From: Bacilli bacterium
GTDB lineage: Bacteria > Bacillota_I > Bacilli_A > RF39 > UBA660
Assembly: GCA_017472015.1 (NCBI GenBank)
Contig: JAFURC010000017.1
Coordinates: forward strand, 1-53,529
Direction of reading: 5' to 3'
Length of the DNA stretch: 53,529 nt
Shown here: piece by piece, positions 45,705-53,529 of the stretch
Position numbering within the stretch: position 1 is the first letter of the stretch
Layout: every line of letters begins with the position of its first letter
Program-made: the position numbers and the translations under genes
Notes under the pieces: generated by a model
What the model was told of the DNA's origin: nothing
The model's database searches: none
Seen by the model: the letters and a program-made list of their open reading frames with translations, nothing else

Positions 45705-46952
45705 ATTAAAAAGATAGTTTTATTTTTAACTTTATTTTTAGTGTCTTTAAATGTTTTAGCTGGTAGTAATATAAAAGCCAGAATTGGAAATAATTTTTAT
45801 GAAACTTTAGAAGAAGCAATTGCGGCTGCTAGTAGTACTGATGTGATTACTTTAACTGGGGATGTTTCTTTATCAGAAACAATGGAGATAAAAAAAACAG
45901 TAAATATTAATTTAAATAATCATACAATTTCTGCTGACAGTAAAGTATTTTTAGTTGAAGGTGGGTCGCTTAATTTAACAGGAAATGGGAAAATTAAAGA
46001 AAATAAACCTTACTATGGAGCGATTGTTATGAAAGGCTCAAGTGATCCAAATGATGAAGATTATTCAACTATAAGTGTTTCTGAAGGAGTAACTCTTGAA
46101 GGGTGGTCGGGAATATTTATTGATCACAACGATACTAATACGGCTCATGGAATATTAGTTAATATGAATGGTGATATTAATGCCGTTAATGATATTGAAG
46201 GTGGACCTGGAGCTGGGATTTATGTAAATGGAAATATTAAACATGATGATAATCCACCAGTTATAAATTTAAGTGATACAGTTGAAATTACATCTACGGG
46301 AAATGGTATTTATGCTGCAGGATATGCTATTTATAATATAAATGGAGCAACAATAGAAGGAGACGAATCAGGTCTTGGGATAAAATCTGGAGTATTTAAT
46401 GTAAATTCAGGAAATATTCTTTCAAATGGAGCGGATGAAACTCCAACAACAGGAAACAACAATGGTATAAACGCATCAGGAACGGCTATTCAAATCGAAT
46501 CTAATCCCGGTTATTTTGGAAAAATTGAATTAGATATTGATGATGGAAATATTACTAGTAGTAATAGTTATGCAATTTATGAGTATACAACAAGTACATC
46601 AGGTACCAATGTTTCAGATATTAATTTAAAAGGAGGAACTTATTCTTCTAAAAAAGATAATTTTAATTTATCTGAAAGTTTTAAAGGAAATCATCCAACT
46701 TTCATATCAGGGGGATCTTATACAAGTGATCCAACTCCGTATTTAATAACTGGTTATGGTTCATCAAAAGATGGTGATGTTTATGAAGTTATCAGTTCAA
46801 CTATGAGTGTTTTTGGTGAGACAAATGGTGAATATTCAAATTTTCCTTGGGGACTTGTGATCGGAATAATTTCTTTAGTAATAGTTTCTCTTATAGGTTT
46901 TATTAATCGGGATAAAATATTTAACTTTTTAAGTAATATAAGAAATCGTTAA
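45705..46952 (+). CDS. Secreted surface protein, probable beta-helix, with ATT start
   Basis: 415 aa if begun at the ATT at 45705. That codon has AAAGGGGG 7 nt upstream and opens a perfect signal peptide (KKIVLFLTLFLVSLNVLAGS). The first standard start, GTG at 45741, would cut the signal peptide in half. No ATG/GTG/TTG lies between the upstream stop (45684) and 45705. The body repeats short units typical of parallel beta-helices (STDVITLTGDVSLSETMEI, GGSLNLTGNGKIKEN, NGIYAAGYAIYNINGATI). A C-terminal helix (GLVIGIISLVIVSLIGF) plus basic tail anchors it; no LPxTG is seen. Function unknown. Confidence 0.8.
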   Translation: MKKIVLFLTLFLVSLNVLAGSNIKARIGNNFYETLEEAIAAASSTDVITLTGDVSLSETMEIKKTVNINLNNHTISADSKVFLVEGGSLNLTGNGKIKENKPYYGAIVMKGSSDPNDEDYSTISVSEGVTLEGWSGIFIDHNDTNTAHGILVNMNGDINAVNDIEGGPGAGIYVNGNIKHDDNPPVINLSDTVEITSTGNGIYAAGYAIYNINGATIEGDESGLGIKSGVFNVNSGNILSNGADETPTTGNNNGINASGTAIQIESNPGYFGKIELDIDDGNITSSNSYAIYEYTTSTSGTNVSDINLKGGTYSSKKDNFNLSESFKGNHPTFISGGSYTSDPTPYLITGYGSSKDGDVYEVISSTMSVFGETNGEYSNFPWGLVIGIISLVIVSLIGFINRDKIFNFLSNIRNR

Positions 46953-46973
46953 GTTGCTAACTGCAACTTTTTT
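46951..46973 (+). terminator. Terminator after the beta-helix protein gene
   Basis: AAGTTGC (46951-46957), loop TAACT, GCAACTT (46963-46969), T-run to 46973. Confidence 0.85.
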
Positions 46974-47018
46974 AATATATATTTTTGATATAAATATTCA
47001 ATTCAAAAGACAATTATT

Positions 47019-47079
47019 TACCTCAGACTAAATTCTACACCTTATGTTTAAAGTAGAATTTACTTTGATATTTCAGGTA
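47019..47079. repeat. Palindromic structured element upstream of the heat-shock promoter
   Basis: AAATTCTAC (47030-47038) pairs with GTAGAATTT (47053-47061), and TACCT (47019-47023) with AGGTA (47075-47079) outside it. Not a terminator (no T-tract) and not CIRCE. Could be a regulatory palindrome or a small non-autonomous element. Confidence 0.45.
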
Positions 47080-47099
47080 GAAATAAAAAAATAAAAAAA

Positions 47100-47127
47100 T
47101 TAGCACTCATATATTGACAAGTGCTAA
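47100..47127 (+). promoter_or_regulatory. CIRCE-like operator 1 (HrcA site)
   Basis: TTAGCACTC (47100-47108) matches the left CIRCE arm perfectly; the right arm is AAGTGCTAA (47119-47127), with 10 instead of 9 bases between arms. The right half overlaps the end of the -35 hexamer and the spacer. Confidence 0.8.
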
Positions 47128-47142
47128 GCATAATATTATAAT
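47114..47142 (+). promoter_or_regulatory. Perfect consensus sigma-A promoter of the hrcA operon
   Basis: TTGACA (47114-47119), 17 bp, TATAAT (47137-47142). It is embedded between two HrcA operators. Confidence 0.88.
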
Positions 47143-47146
47143 GTAT

Positions 47147-47173
47147 TTAGCAATCGGTTAATAAGAGTGCTAG
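47147..47173 (+). promoter_or_regulatory. CIRCE operator 2 (HrcA site)
   Basis: TTAGCAATC, nine bases, GAGTGCTAG (47147-47173): correct CIRCE spacing, left arm 7/9 and right arm 8/9 to consensus. It lies in the 5' UTR and ends at the Shine-Dalgarno AGGAGG, so it could also fold as an mRNA hairpin. Confidence 0.75.
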
Positions 47174-47182
47174 GAGGCTATG

Positions 47183-48166
47183 ATGTTAACAAAAAGGCAA
47201 GAAGAAATATTAAAATTAATTGTTATCGAATATATTAAACTTGCTAAGCCAGTTGGATCCAAACTAATTTGTGATGAGTTAAATTGTTCAAGTGCTACTA
47301 TTAGAAATGAAATGCAATTACTTGAAGAAATGGGACTTCTTGAAAAGACTCATACATCATCAGGACGTATTCCAAGTGAAAAAGGTTATCGTTATTATGT
47401 TGATAATTTAATGGAACTTAAAGAATTAAATGGAGAAGAAGTATTTAAACTGCAAACAATATTTAATAATACACAACTAGAACTTAGTGATGTTTTGAGT
47501 AAAAGTTTAGAACTTATTTCCGATATGACTTCGTATACTTCAATCATGTTAGATACTAAAAGTCATGAAAATAAATTAAAAGAAATAAGTATAGTTCCAG
47601 TTAGTGAAACAGTTTTAGTTGTAATTGTTGTAACTGATCAAGGTTATGTTGAGCATAAAAATATTGAATTAGTTGATGTTAGTTTAGAAGAAGTTAAAAA
47701 AACAGTTAAGTTGATTAATGATTTAATTGTTGGAACTCCGATTGATGAAGTAAGTAGTAAGTTAGAGTTTGAAATCAAACCAGTTATTGGAAGATATGTA
47801 AAACAACATGAGATGTTATATAATGCTTTTTATGATGTATTCACTGATATTTCAAGTAAAAATGTTAATGTAGTTGGAAAAAATAATATTTTAAAACATC
47901 AAGAATTTAATGATGTTTCCAAGGTTAAAGATATTTTTTCGAAGTTAGAAGATCGGGAGTTACTTGAACATATTGAAGAAAAAAATAATGATATCAATAT
48001 TTATATAGGGCACGAAAATGAAATGGATCCAGATGTAGCCGTAATTAAAACAAGTTATAAAACAAGTAAAGATACAGGAACGATTGCAATTGTAGGACCT
48101 AAACGAATGGAATATGATAAAGTTGTAAATTTACTTGATTATATTAAAAAACAAATTGAAAGGTGA
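47183..48166 (+). CDS. hrcA: Heat-inducible transcription repressor HrcA
   Basis: 327-aa repressor of class I heat-shock genes. N-terminal winged helix (RQEEILKLIVIEYIKLAKPV, SSATIRNEMQLLEEMGLLEK) and TSSGRIPSEKGYRYYVDNL are diagnostic; the C-terminal GroEL-responsive domain follows. ATG at 47183 is preferred over 47180 for spacing from AGGAGG. It autoregulates via the two CIRCE elements upstream. Confidence 0.96.
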   Translation: MLTKRQEEILKLIVIEYIKLAKPVGSKLICDELNCSSATIRNEMQLLEEMGLLEKTHTSSGRIPSEKGYRYYVDNLMELKELNGEEVFKLQTIFNNTQLELSDVLSKSLELISDMTSYTSIMLDTKSHENKLKEISIVPVSETVLVVIVVTDQGYVEHKNIELVDVSLEEVKKTVKLINDLIVGTPIDEVSSKLEFEIKPVIGRYVKQHEMLYNAFYDVFTDISSKNVNVVGKNNILKHQEFNDVSKVKDIFSKLEDRELLEHIEEKNNDINIYIGHENEMDPDVAVIKTSYKTSKDTGTIAIVGPKRMEYDKVVNLLDYIKKQIER

Positions 48167-48170
48167 TAAG

Positions 48171-48812
48171 ATGGACGAGAATTTAAAAGAAGAATGCATG
48201 TGCGAGGAAAATAAAGAATCGACTTGTGATGAAAATTGTAAATCTGGAGAAAACAAAGAGTCGACTTGTGGGGATGAATGCAATTGTCACGATGAAATAA
48301 AAGAAGAAAAATGTGAAAAGAAAGAAAAGAAGTTATTTAAAAAAGATAATAAATTAGTTCTTGAAATTGAAGAATTAAAAAAGAAAAATGAAGAATTAAC
48401 AAATAAACTTTTATATAATCAAGCTGAATTTGCTAATTTTAAAAGAAGAAAAGAATTAGAAACATCTAATATGTTAAAATATTCTAATATGGATATTGTT
48501 CTTGAAATATTACCAATAGTTGATAATTTTGAAAGAGCTGTTAAGTTAGATGATAGTAATTTAAATGATGAATTATCGAAATTTTTAGAGGGATTTAAAA
48601 TGATTTATTCACATTTAACTAATATGCTTAAGAAATTTGAAGTTTTAGAAATTGAATGTTTGAATAAAGAATTTGATCCAAATGTTGCGCAAGCGTTAAT
48701 GACTGTTAAAATTGAAGATATGGAACCAGGGATTGTTGTTGAAGTACTTCAAAAAGGTTATATGTTAAAAGATAAAATGATAAGACCAGCGCTTGTTAAA
48801 GTAAGTGAATAA
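48171..48812 (+). CDS. grpE: Nucleotide exchange factor GrpE with Cys-rich N-terminus
   Basis: 213-aa dimeric co-chaperone that releases ADP from DnaK. Long coiled coil (LEIEELKKKNEELTNKLLYN), AEFANFKRRKELE and the C-terminal beta domain (VVEVLQKGYMLKDKMIRPAL) are normal. The first ~50 residues are unusual: eight Cys (9, 11, 19, 23, 33, 37, 39, 48) and His40, including a direct repeat ENKESTC(D/G). Start at 48171 follows AAAGGTGAT; the longer frame from 48135 overlaps hrcA. Typical GrpE N-termini are acidic and lack Cys. Confidence 0.95.
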   Translation: MDENLKEECMCEENKESTCDENCKSGENKESTCGDECNCHDEIKEEKCEKKEKKLFKKDNKLVLEIEELKKKNEELTNKLLYNQAEFANFKRRKELETSNMLKYSNMDIVLEILPIVDNFERAVKLDDSNLNDELSKFLEGFKMIYSHLTNMLKKFEVLEIECLNKEFDPNVAQALMTVKIEDMEPGIVVEVLQKGYMLKDKMIRPALVKVSE

Positions 48813-48827
48813 TTTTGTTTAAAATGA

Positions 48828-50657
<1,830 letters not shown>

Positions 50658-50668
50658 TAAATACTTAG

Positions 50669-50691
50669 AAGTCCTAGATTTTCTAGGACTT
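50669..50691 (+). terminator. Hairpin between dnaK and pepF
   Basis: AAGTCCTAG (50669-50677) pairs perfectly with CTAGGACTT (50683-50691), 9 bp, loop ATTTT. The following TTCAAAG is a poor T-tract, so it probably attenuates or protects the 3' end of the dnaK mRNA rather than fully terminating. Confidence 0.6.
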
Positions 50692-50712
50692 TCAAAGTAA
50701 GATAGGAGAAAA

Positions 50713-52506
50713 ATGAAACAAAAATTAAGATCTGAAATAAATTTAGAAGATACTTGGGATTTAACCGTAATTTATAAAAATCATGAGGAGTTTTTTTCGG
50801 ATTTAAAAGAATTTGAAACAGAAATATTAAAAATTTCTGATTATAAAGGGAGGTTACTTGAAAGTGCAAAAACTCTCTTGGAATTTTTAGAATTATCTGA
50901 TAAGTTAGAAAGAAAATTATATAAATTATATTATTATGCGCATTTAAATTTTGATGTTGATACAACTAATTCTAAAAGTTTAGAATTAAGTGTTAAAGTC
51001 TCAAATTTAATGACTAAATATTCATCTTTGCTAGCGTTTGTTGATCCAGAACTTTTAAAAGGTAATTTTAAAATAATTGAAAAATATTTAAAAGAAGAAG
51101 AAAAACTAAAAAAATATAAATTTAATTTAGAGAAATTATATCGTTATAAAAAACATACTTTAAGTGAAGTTGAAGAAAATATGTTATCAACTTTAAGTGA
51201 GGCTTTAAGTAGTTCGAGTGAAATTTATGAATCCTTAACTGATTCGGATTTAACATTCGGATCCATTGTTGTCGATGGTAAAAAACAAGAATTCACAGAA
51301 AGTAATTATTCGACTTTTATTGAGTCAAGTGATAGAAATTTACGTAAAAAAGCCTTTAATATTTTATATAAAACTTATAGTAAATATATTCATACAATTA
51401 CAAATACATTTCGATTTAATATTGAAACTAATAGTAAAATTGCTAAATTAAAACATTATAACTCAAGTATTGAAGCAAGTTTATTTCATGATAACATTGA
51501 TTTAAGTGTTTATGATAATTTAGTTAAAACGGTTAATGATAATTTAGATGCTTTATATGACTATTACGATTTAAAGAAAGAAGTTTTAAATCTTGATAAA
51601 TTACATCTTTATGATATTTATACTCCAATGGTAGGAGATGTTTCTAAAAAATATACTTTTGATGAAGCAAGAGAAATTGTTTTAAATGGTTTAAGTATTT
51701 TAGGTAATGATTACAGGGAAAAATTAAAGAAAGCATTTAATGAAAGATACATTGATATTTATAATAATAAAGGTAAGAGAAGTGGAGCATATTCAAGTGG
51801 TTTTTATGATACTAACCCTTATATTCTTTTAAATTTTGAAGGAAATTATTCGGATGTTACTACACTTGCTCATGAACTAGGGCATTCAATGCATACAATG
51901 TATTCATGTTTAAATAATCCTTATAATACATCAAGTTATCAAATTTTTGTTGCTGAAGTAGCTTCAACTGTCAATGAGTTATTACTGCTTAAACATTTAT
52001 TAAAAGAAACGAATGAAAAAGAAGAAAAGTTATTTTTACTTAATAAATTACTTGAGTTATTTAAAGGAACAATTTTTAGACAAACAATGTTTGCCGAATT
52101 TGAAAAGAATATGTACGAGAGTCACGAAAAAGAAATCGTTTTAACAAGTGATTATTTAAGTGATGAGTATTATAAATTAGTTAAAAAGTATTTTGGTCCA
52201 CGTGTTTCTTGTGATAAACTAATTAAATATGAATGGATGCGTATACCTCATTTTTACTATAACTTTTATGTTTATAAATATGCAATTGGTTTGAGTGCGG
52301 CTTGTAAAATTGTTCATGATATTGAAACTCTTGGGCAAGAGGCTATTGATAAATATATCAATTTCTTAAAAACAGGCGGATCAATGTATCCAAGTGATGA
52401 ATTATTAGTCTGTGATGTTGATATTTCATCACCTAAATTCATCGAAGATGCAATCTTAATGTTTAAAGAAGTAATAAGGGAATTTAGAGAAATTTCTAGG
52501 AAGTAG
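50713..52506 (+). CDS. pepF: Oligoendopeptidase F (M3 family)
   Basis: 597-aa cytosolic zinc metallopeptidase degrading oligopeptides. Zinc motif HELGH at residues 387-391 ([12 protein letters not shown]), third ligand Glu in [11 protein letters not shown] about 27 residues later, and the C-terminal [18 protein letters not shown] block typical of M3B. Located inside the heat-shock operon between dnaK and dnaJ, nine bases before dnaJ. AGATAGGAG precedes the ATG. Confidence 0.95.
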   Translation: MKQKLRSEINLEDTWDLTVIYKNHEEFFSDLKEFETEILKISDYKGRLLESAKTLLEFLELSDKLERKLYKLYYYAHLNFDVDTTNSKSLELSVKVSNLMTKYSSLLAFVDPELLKGNFKIIEKYLKEEEKLKKYKFNLEKLYRYKKHTLSEVEENMLSTLSEALSSSSEIYESLTDSDLTFGSIVVDGKKQEFTESNYSTFIESSDRNLRKKAFNILYKTYSKYIHTITNTFRFNIETNSKIAKLKHYNSSIEASLFHDNIDLSVYDNLVKTVNDNLDALYDYYDLKKEVLNLDKLHLYDIYTPMVGDVSKKYTFDEAREIVLNGLSILGNDYREKLKKAFNERYIDIYNNKGKRSGAYSSGFYDTNPYILLNFEGNYSDVTTLAHELGHSMHTMYSCLNNPYNTSSYQIFVAEVASTVNELLLLKHLLKETNEKEEKLFLLNKLLELFKGTIFRQTMFAEFEKNMYESHEKEIVLTSDYLSDEYYKLVKKYFGPRVSCDKLIKYEWMRIPHFYYNFYVYKYAIGLSAACKIVHDIETLGQEAIDKYINFLKTGGSMYPSDELLVCDVDISSPKFIEDAILMFKEVIREFREISRK

Positions 52507-52514
52507 GTTATTAT

Positions 52515-53529
52515 ATGAATAAAAAAGATTATTATGAAGTTTTAGGTGTTAGTAAAACGGCTACGGATGCCGAGATTAAAAGTGCATTTAGAAAATTAGC
52601 TAAACAATATCACCCAGATATAAATAAAGAAGCCGATGCTGAAGAGAAATTTAAAGAAGTTCAAGAGGCTTATGCGGTTTTATCGGATCCAAACAAACGA
52701 AAACAATACGATCAATTTGGTCATGCAGCATTCTCTGGTAATGGAGCCGGTGGGGCTGGATTTGGAGGCTTTGATTTTTCAGGTTTTGATGTTGATTTAG
52801 ATGATATCCTTGGAAATATGTTCGGAGGAGGTTTTGGATTCTCAGGAGGATCGCGAAGAAAAAATACCAGAACTCGTGGAGACGATGTCCTATATCACAT
52901 GAATTTAACTTTTGAAGAAGCCGTATTTGGCTGTGAAAAAGATGTTAAAATTGATACAAGTGTTACTTGTAGTGATTGCGATGGCAAGGGCGGGCATGAT
53001 GAAATGACCTGTGATTTGTGTCATGGAAGTGGAACAATTACAACTGAACAAAGAACCTTTTTAGGAGCATTTTTATCGAAAACAACTTGTACAAATTGCA
53101 ATGGTACTGGTAAAACTTTTAAAAGACGTTGCACATCTTGTAATGGAAAAGGTAGTGTTAAGAAAAATCGGACAATCACTGTTAAAATTCCAAGTGGAAT
53201 TGATACTGGAATGCGACTTCGAGTATCAGGTAAAGGAGAAGCCGGTTTAAACGGAGGTCCTTCAGGAGACTTATATTTAGAATTTGAAGTTAAAAATCAT
53301 GAATTCTTTGAGCGAGAAGGCGATGATATTTATTTAACGGTTCCTCTAACAATAACTGAAGCGGTTCTTGGATGTAAAAAAGATATCAGAACTCTTGATT
53401 CTGTTGTTACTTTAAATATTAAAGGTGGAACTAATACAAATGATAAACAACGAATTAAAGGAAAAGGTATTAAAAATAATGCAACTGGAAGACTTGGAGA
53501 TATGTATATAATATTTGAAGTAGTTTTAC
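52515..53529 (+). CDS. dnaJ: Chaperone protein DnaJ (3' end outside window)
   Basis: First 338 codons. J-domain with HPD at residues 33-35 ([10 protein letters not shown]), a Gly/Phe-rich linker (about 75-115), four zinc repeats [32 protein letters not shown], and most of the substrate-binding C-terminal domains. Stimulates DnaK ATPase and delivers clients. GTAGGTTA is a weak ribosome binding site, and the 8-nt gap to pepF suggests coupling. Partial at the right edge. Confidence 0.96.
   Translation, partial: MNKKDYYEVLGVSKTATDAEIKSAFRKLAKQYHPDINKEADAEEKFKEVQEAYAVLSDPNKRKQYDQFGHAAFSGNGAGGAGFGGFDFSGFDVDLDDILGNMFGGGFGFSGGSRRKNTRTRGDDVLYHMNLTFEEAVFGCEKDVKIDTSVTCSDCDGKGGHDEMTCDLCHGSGTITTEQRTFLGAFLSKTTCTNCNGTGKTFKRRCTSCNGKGSVKKNRTITVKIPSGIDTGMRLRVSGKGEAGLNGGPSGDLYLEFEVKNHEFFEREGDDIYLTVPLTITEAVLGCKKDIRTLDSVVTLNIKGGTNTNDKQRIKGKGIKNNATGRLGDMYIIFEVVL

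Noticed and set aside
51266..51451. Alternate-frame ORF inside pepF
   Set aside because: Shadow frame within a normal full-length M3 peptidase.

Overview
The window is low-GC, gene-dense DNA that reads best as a Bacilli-type Firmicute (Bacillota), probably an uncultured gut lineage near the Erysipelotrichia/RF39-like groups. Support: the S10-spc-alpha gene order, zinc-type S14, an hrcA-grpE-dnaK-dnaJ heat-shock operon with CIRCE sites, a gerA-type spore germination operon, a collagen-like (BclA-type) gene, sortase B, and Shine-Dalgarno/sigma-A signals throughout. TGA serves as a stop (sodA, cca, secY), so this is the standard code 11, not the mycoplasma code. The exact lineage is inference.

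Layout. 1-2.9 kb: the start of a leftward gene, then rpsO (with a structured leader) and pnp, then tRNA-Thr(CGU). 3.0-5.3 kb: accessory patch with a frameshifted HExxH-type gene, a Mn/Fe superoxide dismutase and a twice-frameshifted collagen-like gene. 5.5-19.6 kb: one long ribosomal operon rpsJ to rplQ with secY, adk, map, infA and rpoA; rpmD (L30) is missing. 19.6-21.9 kb: a small transcription unit that looks like a broken AgrD-type autoinducer peptide gene, followed by a leucine-rich-repeat surface protein. 22-25.3 kb: membrane proteins, HU and the CCA-adding enzyme. 25.3-28.5 kb: leftward gerAA-gerAC-gerAB. 28.6-29.5 kb: sortase B, facing a probable independent ~108-nt small RNA on the minus strand. 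29.6-31.25 kb: an IS30-family element inserted exactly between two divergent promoters, with a 16-bp direct repeat. 31.3-35.3 kb: a MarR regulator with a heterodimeric ABC exporter. 35.3-46.9 kb: housekeeping genes (pncC, ppa, lysS, radC, mreC, mreD, ABC-F, yvcK, dnaD, nth) mixed with unknown membrane or surface proteins and a glycosyltransferase remnant. 47.1 kb to the end: the HrcA regulon with pepF inserted between dnaK and dnaJ; dnaJ runs off the window.

How it fits together. The core is translation, secretion and proteostasis: ribosome and SecYEG supply, Adk/Map/IF1/RpoA, and chaperones under HrcA. Around it sits an envelope and lifestyle layer: sortase, LRR and parallel-beta surface proteins, collagen-like protein, germinant receptor and drug exporter. 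The broken genes are almost all in this second layer, and several differ from an intact frame by a single nucleotide, while the ~45 kb of core genes are intact.

Most interesting observations: (1) the AgrD-like locus at 19675-19779, whose reading frame is restored by one extra A in an A9 run and one fewer G in a G8 run; (2) the candidate minus-strand small RNA at 29470-29577 with its own near-consensus promoter, three hairpins, a terminator and a possible antiterminator; (3) the IS30 insertion between divergent promoters; (4) a Cys-rich, internally repeated N-terminus on GrpE; (5) an apparent AUU start codon on a secreted surface protein.
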